From positions 1-5,162 of the forward strand of contig DCEW01000008.1 of assembly GCA_002314265.1 (NCBI GenBank): DNA of 5,162 nucleotides, written 5' to 3'. Both the position numbers and the translations under genes were made by a program. Origin of the DNA: Flavobacteriales bacterium UBA1820 (GTDB lineage: Bacteria > Bacteroidota > Bacteroidia > Flavobacteriales > UBA1820). Under the pieces are notes generated by a model, which saw only the letters and a program-made list of their open reading frames with translations, did not search any database and was not told where the DNA came from. Shown here piece after piece: positions 1 through 4,828 of this stretch. Position 1 is the first letter of the stretch, and the number at the start of each line of letters is the position of its first letter.

Positions 1-43
1 TTTGCGCCCCGCCTGCCCGCTTGTATGCCTTCCTCAGGGACTT

Positions 44-517
44 TTACGGATGGTGATACGGCAAATGGTTCAGGATGGAGAAAGCCCGGTATAGCTGTTC
101 GGTAAAGAAGAGCCGGACCATCTGGTGCGAGAAAGTCATCGGGGAGAGGCTTACCTTCCCGTTGGCCCGGCGGTAAACCTCGTCCGAAAAGCCATACGGC
201 CCGCCCACCACGAACACCAATCGGCGTACACCTGCATTCATCTGTTTTTGCAGGTAGTCGGCAAAACCGGTGGAAGTAAACGAACTCCCCCTTTCGTCCA
301 AAAGGACGACCACGTCTTCGGGGCGGATTCGGGCCAGCAGCTCGCGTCCTTCCCGGATTTTCTGTTCCGCCTCCGAGAGGTTTCGGGCGTTCTTTACATC
401 GGGAAGTTCCTCGATGCAAAAGTCGGCAAAGCGTTGCAGGCGTTTTCCGTATTCCGCCGTGAGGCTTTTCAGCGCGGGAGAATCCGTATATCCGACGGCC
501 AGCAGAGTCAGTCTCAT
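44..517 (-). CDS. rlmH: 23S rRNA (pseudouridine-1915 N3)-methyltransferase RlmH
   Basis: SPOUT-class (trefoil-knot) methyltransferase that uses S-adenosylmethionine to methylate N3 of pseudouridine 1915 in helix 69 of 23S rRNA, acting as a homodimer on the assembled 70S ribosome in the cytoplasm. The 157 residues match the usual family length of about 155-160. Visible family marks are the LLDERG strand end (72-77), the GGPYGF SAM-binding loop (105-110), SPMTFSHQMVR (125-135) and the C-terminal YRAF...LPYHHP tail, which closely parallels the YHRE end of the E. coli protein. The ATG (517-515) overlaps the stop codon of the upstream sigma-54 activator gene as ATGA, so translation is probably coupled and rlmH is probably co-transcribed with it; I see no separate promoter. 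The stop codon lies at 46-44, and the remaining 43 bases to the window edge show no terminator. The identification is secure. The pairing with a transcription regulator is the only unusual aspect. Confidence 0.96.
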   Translation of the reverse strand: MRLTLLAVGYTDSPALKSLTAEYGKRLQRFADFCIEELPDVKNARNLSEAEQKIREGRELLARIRPEDVVVLLDERGSSFTSTGFADYLQKQMNAGVRRLVFVVGGPYGFSDEVYRRANGKVSLSPMTFSHQMVRLFFTEQLYRAFSILNHLPYHHP

Positions 518-1764
518 TGCAGACCGTATTGTTTGATTTTCCGGTACAGGGTACGCTCGGATATGCCCAATTCGCGGGCAGCGTCCTTGCGTTTGGAACG
601 GTGCCGCTCGAGTGCCTTGCGGATCATCTCGATTTCGTTCTTTTCCAGGGCGAGCGGTTCTTCTTCTTTTTCGGCTTCAGGATGCTCCTCATAATTGCCC
701 AGATCGATCACTTTTTCCGCCGGGATAGACGGGAGAGAGTGCGCATCCGGGAGGGGATCCTCCGTTTTGGGACCCGGCAAGGCGGCTGGGGCCTGCGCCA
801 CGAGATTTTTGAAAAAATCGTTTGGCCGATTGTTTTCCAGCAGCGAAGCGACGAGCCTTTTTAGGTCGGAGACTTCCGCACGGAGTTCGCCTACCGAATG
901 TGCCAGAAGTTGCACCTGCGGATCGTTGTGCGGAGCTTGGTCGCTTACTTTTTGCGGCAGGTAGCTGCCCGAAGGCGGTGCTGCCGGCAGGTACGAAGCG
1001 GCCGTGGCGGCATCTACGTACCGGTTGGATTCCATGATGGAAAGTTGTTCGGTAAAGTTGCGCAGTTGGCGGATGTTTCCCGGCCAGTCGTACGACTGGA
1101 TAAACGCGATGGCGTCGTCCGAAAGACGGGCCGGTGGCATTTTGTATTTCTCGGAAAAATCGGCCGAAAATTTTCGCCACAGCAAATAAATATCTTCTCT
1201 TCTGCCGCGTAAGGGCGGAAGGGATATTTCGACCGTGTTGAGCCGGTAGTAGAGGTCCTCGCGGAAACGTCCCTGGGCGATGGCTTCGATCAGGTTGCGG
1301 TTGGTGGCGGCGACGATGCGCACGTCGGTGCGCTGTGTCTGGGACGAGCCTACCTTCATGAATTCTCCCGTTTCCAGCACGCGCAGCAGCCGGACTTGGG
1401 TCATCAGCGGCAGTTCGCCCACTTCGTCCAGGAAGATCGTCCCCCCGTCGGCCACTTCGAAGTAGCCTTTGCGCACGCCGGCCGCTCCGGTAAAAGCACC
1501 TTTCTCGTGCCCGAAGAGTTCGCTCTCGATGGTCCCTTCGGGGATCGCTCCGCAGTTTACGGCGATGTAGGGTTTGTGTTTGCGGTAGGAAAGCGAGTGG
1601 ATGATGCGGGGAATGTTTTCCTTGCCCACGCCGCTCTCGCCCGTTACCAGTACCGAAATGTCGGTGGGGGCGACGATGGCGGCTTTCTCAAGTGCCCGGT
1701 TCAGCGCCGCAGAATTGCCGATGATGCCGAAGCGCTGCTTGATTTCCTGAATGTCGATGGCCAT
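514..1764 (-). CDS. Sigma-54-dependent Fis-family transcriptional activator lacking a receiver domain
   Basis: AAA+ bacterial enhancer-binding protein that should remodel the sigma-54 RNA polymerase closed complex using ATP. The 416 residues begin almost directly with the AAA+ domain, so there is no N-terminal receiver, PAS or GAF sensor. Visible motifs are Walker A GESGVGKE (42-49), the sigma-54-contact loop GAFTGA (89-94), Walker B TIFLDEVG (109-116), sensor I AATNR (152-156), REDLYYRL with the arginine-finger region (168-175) and sensor II WPGNIRQLRN (227-236). Residues 260-372 form a Pro/Ala/Glu-rich linker with a possible short coiled coil at about 287-310. A Fis-type helix-turn-helix ends the protein (about 374-414, with ISERTLYRKIKQYGL). 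It strongly resembles, from memory, a conserved Bacteroidales activator that in Bacteroides sits beside lptE and secG; here the gene overlaps rlmH instead. The start is the first ATG of the frame, about 30 bases after a TAnnTTTG box. The targets and the activating signal cannot be read from the sequence. Confidence 0.95.
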   Translation of the reverse strand: MAIDIQEIKQRFGIIGNSAALNRALEKAAIVAPTDISVLVTGESGVGKENIPRIIHSLSYRKHKPYIAVNCGAIPEGTIESELFGHEKGAFTGAAGVRKGYFEVADGGTIFLDEVGELPLMTQVRLLRVLETGEFMKVGSSQTQRTDVRIVAATNRNLIEAIAQGRFREDLYYRLNTVEISLPPLRGRREDIYLLWRKFSADFSEKYKMPPARLSDDAIAFIQSYDWPGNIRQLRNFTEQLSIMESNRYVDAATAASYLPAAPPSGSYLPQKVSDQAPHNDPQVQLLAHSVGELRAEVSDLKRLVASLLENNRPNDFFKNLVAQAPAALPGPKTEDPLPDAHSLPSIPAEKVIDLGNYEEHPEAEKEEEPLALEKNEIEMIRKALERHRSKRKDAARELGISERTLYRKIKQYGLQ

Positions 1765-1794
1765 AGGGTAAATGGAAAAGGGTTAGTCCGAACA

Positions 1795-1831
1795 CAAAGT
1801 TACGGAATAACCCTCAATGTAGTCTGACAAA
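1795..1831 (-). promoter_or_regulatory. Candidate Bacteroidota promoter for the sigma-54 activator gene
   Basis: On the minus strand TAACTTTG (1802-1795) matches the -7 consensus TAnnTTTG exactly. A TTTG (1831-1828) upstream could be the -33 element, but the 25-base spacer is longer than the usual 19-23, so the -33 assignment is weak. Transcription would begin near 1788-1790, giving a leader of roughly 25 bases before the ATG at 1764. The -33 candidate lies inside the palindrome at 1824-1838. Confidence 0.6.
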
Positions 1832-1846
1832 ATGTCAGGTTTTTTT
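1824..1846. repeat. Perfect 6-bp inverted repeat (CTGACA-AAA-TGTCAG) followed on the plus strand by a T-run
   Basis: CTGACA (1824-1829) and TGTCAG (1833-1838) are exact reverse complements around a 3-base centre. On the plus strand a G and seven T residues (1840-1846) follow directly, the layout of a short intrinsic terminator, but no plus-strand gene ends here. On the minus strand, where both neighbouring genes lie, the T-run precedes the hairpin, so it cannot serve as a normal terminator for the secreted-protein gene. The element covers the possible -33 box of the activator promoter, so an operator for a dimeric repressor is the other reading. The T-run partly overlaps the last codons of the secreted-protein gene. 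The symmetry is seen directly; the function is inferred. Confidence 0.55.
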
Positions 1847-2528
1847 ATTCTCCGATGCAGTATTTGTACACCTCGATGTAGTCTTCCCGGGTTTTGAGAC
1901 GGTTTTTGTTTTTCTTCAGAAAGGCTTTCAGTCCGGAGGCTTTGTCCGGGAAGGCATTCTGGATGTCGCGCTGGGTCCGGAAGGGGATATGTTCACCGTT
2001 GCGGGAAATGTAATAGTCGTACATCAGTTTTACATCGATGTCGTGAGGCATGGTCGGCATCAAGGCAAAGTTGCCGTAACTGGTGGTAGAACGCAGGTTG
2101 GAGTTGTTGTTGGGGATGACGCTTCCGTAGGCATCGGTGCGTTCTTCAGGTGTGGCCGTGCCGATGTGTTCCACGTACAGTCCATTGTCCTTGGCCGGGA
2201 AGATGGCTTCGATCAGTTCCCCTTTGCCGGGAGTCTTGGGCACCAGGGTCAAGGAGTCGATCGTTACCATGGCGATCTTTTCGGGATGGTCCACCAGATA
2301 GATCGTCCCGTTTTGGGCAAATACCAGATCCTGCGTGATCACACAATAGTTCAGCATGGCGGTCGAGGTCGATCCGTCGGAATAGGTAACCACTCCGGGA
2401 CGGAATTTCTCGAGGATCATGTGATAGGTCAAAGGATGGCGGCCGGTAGTATCTTCATGTTCCCAGGTTTGTCCCCACACGGGAGCCGTCATGACGGTAA
2501 GCAGGGTTAAAAACAGTAGTCTTTTCAT
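1845..2528 (-). CDS. Secreted Bacteroidota protein of unknown function
   Basis: The protein has 227 residues. A signal peptide is clear: MKR, a hydrophobic core (LLFLTLLTVMTA, 4-15) and a likely cleavage near PVWGQ (about 17-20), so the mature protein should be periplasmic or surface-facing. No lipobox cysteine is visible. The region at about 42-97 (RPGVVTYSDGS, TAMLNYCVITQDLVF, YLVDHPEKIAMVTIDSL) and the C-terminal part (about 185-224, with AFPDKASGLKAFLKKNKNRLK and EDYIEVYKYC) resemble a pattern I recall in many uncharacterised Bacteroidota secreted proteins. In those, a beta-rich 'LNYN' half is followed by a helical 'FPDKK..IK.FvKKN' tail. No catalytic residues can be named. The gene has its own promoter, diverges from rubrerythrin, and lies 80 bases upstream of the sigma-54 activator gene on the same strand, so read-through into that gene is possible. 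The ATG at 2528 is chosen because the signal peptide starts there and it lies about 30 bases after the -7 box. The function is unknown. Confidence 0.85.
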   Translation of the reverse strand: MKRLLFLTLLTVMTAPVWGQTWEHEDTTGRHPLTYHMILEKFRPGVVTYSDGSTSTAMLNYCVITQDLVFAQNGTIYLVDHPEKIAMVTIDSLTLVPKTPGKGELIEAIFPAKDNGLYVEHIGTATPEERTDAYGSVIPNNNSNLRSTTSYGNFALMPTMPHDIDVKLMYDYYISRNGEHIPFRTQRDIQNAFPDKASGLKAFLKKNKNRLKTREDYIEVYKYCIGE

Positions 2529-2557
2529 GGCAGTATGTATTTTCGAATGTTCTGTTC

Positions 2558-2590
2558 CAAATATAGGGAGTTTTTCGGGAAAAAAACAAA
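2558..2590 (-). promoter_or_regulatory. Bacteroidota promoter for the secreted-protein gene
   Basis: On the minus strand TATATTTG (2565-2558) is an exact TAnnTTTG -7 element, and TTTG (2590-2587) lies 21 bases upstream, a good spacing for the -33 element. Transcription is expected to begin near 2551-2554, giving a leader of about 25 bases before the ATG at 2528. No Shine-Dalgarno sequence is visible in that leader, which is typical of the phylum. Confidence 0.75.
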
Positions 2591-2676
2591 AAGGAAAATT
2601 TTATTGCATGTTTTTGTCGGGCAGGCATTTTCGGAAAGAGAAGCCAAGGAGGGAAAGGGAAGAAATTAATCGCCGG

Positions 2677-2711
2677 TTTGGTGGAAAATACGCCGGGGAT
2701 GTTTACATTTG
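2677..2711 (+). promoter_or_regulatory. Bacteroidota promoter for rubrerythrin
   Basis: TACATTTG (2704-2711) matches TAnnTTTG exactly, and TTTG (2677-2680) lies 23 bases upstream as the likely -33 element. Transcription should start around 2716-2719, leaving a leader of about 20-25 bases before the ATG at 2740. CGCCGG occurs twice exactly 20 bases apart (2671-2676 and 2691-2696), on either side of the -33 box. No PerR- or OxyR-type palindrome is apparent. Confidence 0.75.
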
Positions 2712-2739
2712 TCCCACAATCACCAAATCTGAAAAAACC

Positions 2740-3312
2740 ATGAATCTGAAAGGAACACAAACCGAAAAAAATCTCCTGATCTCCTTTGCTGGGGAATCGC
2801 AGGCGCGTTCTCGTTACAAATTTTTCGCATCGAAAGCGCGCAAGGAGGGCTACGAACAGATCGCGGCCGTGTTTGAGGAAACTGCCGAGCAGGAAAAGGA
2901 ACACGCCGAACGCTTCTTCAAGTTTCTCGAAGGGGGGATGGTCGAAATCACCGCTTCGTATCCCGCTGGAGTGATCGGCACAACGCTCGAAAACCTTAAG
3001 GCCGCCGCAGCCGGCGAACACGAAGAATGGGCCGACATGTATCCCGTCTTTGCCGACGTGGCGCAGCAGGAAGGCTTTGCCGAGATCGCTGCCGCATGGC
3101 GGAACATTGCCAAGGTGGAAGCCTTCCACGAGGGTCGCTACCTCAGGTTGCTCGAACGTGTGGAAACCGGTACGGTCTTCGAGCGCGAGGAGGAAATCGA
3201 ATGGCAGTGCCGCAATTGCGGATTTGTCTTCCGGGGAAAGAAAGCACCCGGGAAATGCCCGGCCTGTGAGCACCCTCAGGCATATTTTGAACCCAAACGC
3301 GACAATTATTGA
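2740..3312 (+). CDS. rbr: Rubrerythrin (diiron peroxidase with C-terminal rubredoxin domain)
   Basis: Cytoplasmic non-haem iron protein that reduces hydrogen peroxide to water in anaerobes, taking electrons through its rubredoxin domain. The 190 residues match classical rubrerythrin. The ferritin-like four-helix domain (about 1-145) has the full expected diiron ligand set: E19 in FAGESQAR, E52-x-x-H55 in EKEH, E93 and E96 in GEHEEW, and E127-x-x-H130 in VEAFH. These fall one residue before the numbering I recall for the Desulfovibrio vulgaris enzyme. The rubredoxin domain (about 154-185) has C157-x-x-C160 and C173-x-x-C176 for the single iron. The start at 2740 is preferred because the family begins with an MNLKGTQTEKNL-like segment and the promoter lies just before it. 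In-frame ATGs farther upstream (2491, about 2603) precede the promoter, and the first lies inside the divergent gene. It appears monocistronic. Confidence 0.96.
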   Translation: MNLKGTQTEKNLLISFAGESQARSRYKFFASKARKEGYEQIAAVFEETAEQEKEHAERFFKFLEGGMVEITASYPAGVIGTTLENLKAAAAGEHEEWADMYPVFADVAQQEGFAEIAAAWRNIAKVEAFHEGRYLRLLERVETGTVFEREEEIEWQCRNCGFVFRGKKAPGKCPACEHPQAYFEPKRDNY

Positions 3313-3315
3313 GGC

Positions 3316-3365
3316 GTGTGCCGGAGAATGCGGGAGCACACCCGTTGAGAAAACGCTATTTTTTT
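3316..3365 (+). terminator. Possible intrinsic terminator after rubrerythrin
   Basis: GTGTGC (3316-3321) and GCACAC (3336-3341) form a perfect 6-bp stem with a 14-base loop, starting four bases after the rubrerythrin stop codon. A run of seven T residues (3359-3365) follows, but 17 bases separate it from the stem, which is loose for a canonical terminator. A weaker 4-bp stem, CGTT/AACG (3343-3346 with 3352-3355), sits nearer to the T-run. A terminator is expected here because a new promoter begins at about 3373. Confidence 0.4.
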
Positions 3366-3372
3366 CAGGGTG

Positions 3373-3408
3373 TTTTGTCCTTTTTTTCGGGCGAAAAAAG
3401 TACCTTTG
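3373..3408 (+). promoter_or_regulatory. Bacteroidota promoter for prmC and downstream genes
   Basis: TACCTTTG (3401-3408) matches the TAnnTTTG -7 element exactly. TTTTG (3373-3377) lies 23 bases upstream and could be the -33 element. Transcription would begin near 3413-3417, only a few bases before the ATG at 3419. Either the mRNA is nearly leaderless or translation starts at the next in-frame ATG (3431). The spacer is almost entirely filled by the inverted repeat at 3382-3399. Confidence 0.65.
3382..3399. repeat. Inverted repeat TTTTTTCG-GG-CGAAAAAA in the prmC promoter spacer
   Basis: Eight bases on each side (3382-3389 and 3392-3399) are exact reverse complements around a GG centre. It ends one base before the -7 box. 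As RNA it would make a mostly A-U hairpin with no T-run after it on either strand, so a terminator role is not well supported. Its A-tract half may simply be the A-rich stretch often seen before the -7 element in this phylum. Confidence 0.6.
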
Positions 3409-3418
3409 AGAAGAAAGT

Positions 3419-4282
3419 ATGAAAGAAAGGATGACGTTGTCGCAGTGGCGGAAGGAGTTTGTCGCATCCTTGGCTGGGTTGTATCCTCCACAGGAAGCCC
3501 AGGCGCTGTTTTTCCGTTCGGTGGAGCACGCTTTGGGGATCGGCCGGCTGCGTTACGCCATGGAAAAAGACCGGGAACTGTCCGGGGAGGATTCCGGGCG
3601 CCTTCGCCGTATCGAGGACGAGCTTCTCACGGGGCGCCCCTTGCAGCACATCGTCGGTGAGCAGATGTTTTGCGGGCGCAGATTTTCGGTGGACGCCCGG
3701 GTGCTCATCCCCCGGGGTGAGACCGAGGAATTGGTCGATCGGGTTCTGCGGGAAAACGCCATGCGGACGGCTCGGGTGTTGGATGTAGGCACGGGAAGCG
3801 GAGCGATCGCCGTGAGCCTGGCTTTGGCGCGACCTGCATGGAAAGTCGAAGCGCTCGATGTGAGCCCCGATGCGTTGGCTCTTGCCCGGGAAAATGCCCG
3901 GCGTTTGGGAGCGGAAGTGGAGTTTCGTCAGGCGGATATCCTGCAGGAGGATGCATGGACGGCTTTGGGGACTTACGATATGGTGGTGTCCAATCCTCCG
4001 TATGTGCGGGAGAGTGAACGGGCACAGATGCACGACAATGTACGGCGGTATGAGCCACCCTTGGCTTTGTTCGTCCCGGACGAAGACCCTTTGCGGTTTT
4101 ACCGGGCTATCGGACGGTTTGCCCTCGCAGGGCTGGCGGCAGGGGGAAGGCTGTATTTCGAGATCAACCGGGCATTCGGCCGGCAGACGGCAGAGTTGTT
4201 GACCGGCTTGGGTTTTGCGGAGGTAGAAGTATTCCAGGATATTAACGGGTGCGACCGGATGGTTCGCGCCGTAAAAAAGTGA
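3419..4282 (+). CDS. prmC: Peptide chain release factor N5-glutamine methyltransferase PrmC (HemK)
   Basis: S-adenosylmethionine-dependent class I methyltransferase that methylates the glutamine of the GGQ motif in release factors RF1 and RF2, raising the efficiency of termination in the cytoplasm. The 287 residues match the family. An N-terminal helical domain (about 5-85, ending RPLQHIVGEQMFCG) precedes the Rossmann domain. That domain carries the substrate loop IPRGETEELV (97-106), SAM motif I VLDVGTGSGAIAV (120-132), the acidic strand end ALDVSPDAL (145-153) and the glutamine-binding signature NPPY (192-195). FEIN (247-250) and a C-terminal DINGCDRMVRA segment complete the fold. The loop reads PRGETEE where PRPETEE is usual, a mild variant. 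The ATG at 3419 is the first in frame but follows the -7 box by only 10 bases. The ATG at 3431 (MTLSQWRKEF) leaves a more normal leader and may be the true start, which would give 283 residues. First gene of a probable operon. Confidence 0.95.
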   Translation: MKERMTLSQWRKEFVASLAGLYPPQEAQALFFRSVEHALGIGRLRYAMEKDRELSGEDSGRLRRIEDELLTGRPLQHIVGEQMFCGRRFSVDARVLIPRGETEELVDRVLRENAMRTARVLDVGTGSGAIAVSLALARPAWKVEALDVSPDALALARENARRLGAEVEFRQADILQEDAWTALGTYDMVVSNPPYVRESERAQMHDNVRRYEPPLALFVPDEDPLRFYRAIGRFALAGLAAGGRLYFEINRAFGRQTAELLTGLGFAEVEVFQDINGCDRMVRAVKK

Positions 4283-4289
4283 AAACAAG

Positions 4290-4787
4290 ATGGAAAAAGG
4301 CCCAGAACATCGATATGTGCCCCGCGAGCGGACGGTCGAAGATTTGGATATCGACCGCTACATGGGGCAATGGTACGAGATCGCCCGGTTCGACCACCGT
4401 TTCGAGCGGGGCATGGACAACGTAACGACGCAATACGAGCGTACGGGCGAAAACCGGGTGAAGGTTACCAACAGCGGTTTCCGGAATGGAAAACGGCACT
4501 TGGCTCACGGAAAAGCCCGCATTCCCGACCTGAAACATCCCGGGAAGCTGGAGGTGTCGTTCTTTCTGTGGTTCTATGCGGACTATTACGTGATGGAACT
4601 CGGGGAGGACTATTCCTATGCTTTGGTAGGCAGCAGCAGCGACAAGTATCTGTGGATTCTGGCCCGTACGCCTTATCTGCCTCAGAAAACGCTCGAGCAT
4701 TTGTTGGCCTGCGCCCGGGAGCGGGGCTACGATACCTCGAAACTGATCTGGGTCGAGCAGCAATCCGACGGCGGACAGGCACTGTGA
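4290..4787 (+). CDS. Lipocalin family protein (Blc-like) without signal peptide
   Basis: The protein has 165 residues. The lipocalin fold signature is clear: DIDRYMGQWYEIARFDHRFERG (20-41) holds the GxWYEIAR motif of bacterial Blc-type lipocalins. It is followed by YERTGENRVKVTNSGF, KLEVSFFLWFYADYYVMEL and SYALVGSSSDKYLWILART (about 109-127), the order of strands seen in Blc and apolipoprotein D relatives. Family members bind hydrophobic ligands such as fatty acids or lysophospholipids in a beta barrel. E. coli Blc is an outer-membrane lipoprotein, whereas this protein starts with a charged segment (MEKGPEHRYVPRER) and has no hydrophobic core or lipobox. An in-frame TAA at 4272-4274 rules out an upstream extension, so export by the Sec route looks unlikely. 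It starts 7 bases after the prmC stop codon and is probably co-transcribed with prmC. The ligand and cellular role are unknown. Confidence 0.9.
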   Translation: MEKGPEHRYVPRERTVEDLDIDRYMGQWYEIARFDHRFERGMDNVTTQYERTGENRVKVTNSGFRNGKRHLAHGKARIPDLKHPGKLEVSFFLWFYADYYVMELGEDYSYALVGSSSDKYLWILARTPYLPQKTLEHLLACARERGYDTSKLIWVEQQSDGGQAL

Positions 4788-4828
4788 GAGAAAGGACCGT
4801 ACGGATGGTAAAAAGCGTGTAAGAAACG

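Noticed and set aside
2491..2739. N-terminal extension of rubrerythrin to the upstream ATG at 2491
   Set aside because: It would place the start inside the divergent gene and upstream of the TACATTTG promoter, and the family normally begins at the MNLKGTQTEKNL segment.
1765..2739. Sigma-54 (-24/-12) promoter near the activator gene or in the divergent region
   Set aside because: I looked for GG-N10-GC spacing with TGGC/TTGC-like context in both intergenic gaps and found none. The TAnnTTTG boxes explain these starts better.
2455..3339. 294-codon open frame on the minus strand opposite rubrerythrin and running into the secreted-protein gene
   Set aside because: It is the complement of rubrerythrin codons, crosses the divergent promoter region, and has no coherent domain. 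Rubrerythrin has all its metal ligands intact.
3365..4288. 307-codon open frame on the minus strand opposite prmC
   Set aside because: It lies wholly over a well-identified gene, shows no recognisable domain, and is rich in Pro, Arg, His and Gln as expected from the complement of GC-rich codons. The prmC reading has all family motifs.
4805..4822. Five-codon frame (MVKSV) between the lipocalin and kinase genes
   Set aside because: Too short, with no sign of a leader-peptide attenuator: no hairpin or T-run follows it before the kinase start.
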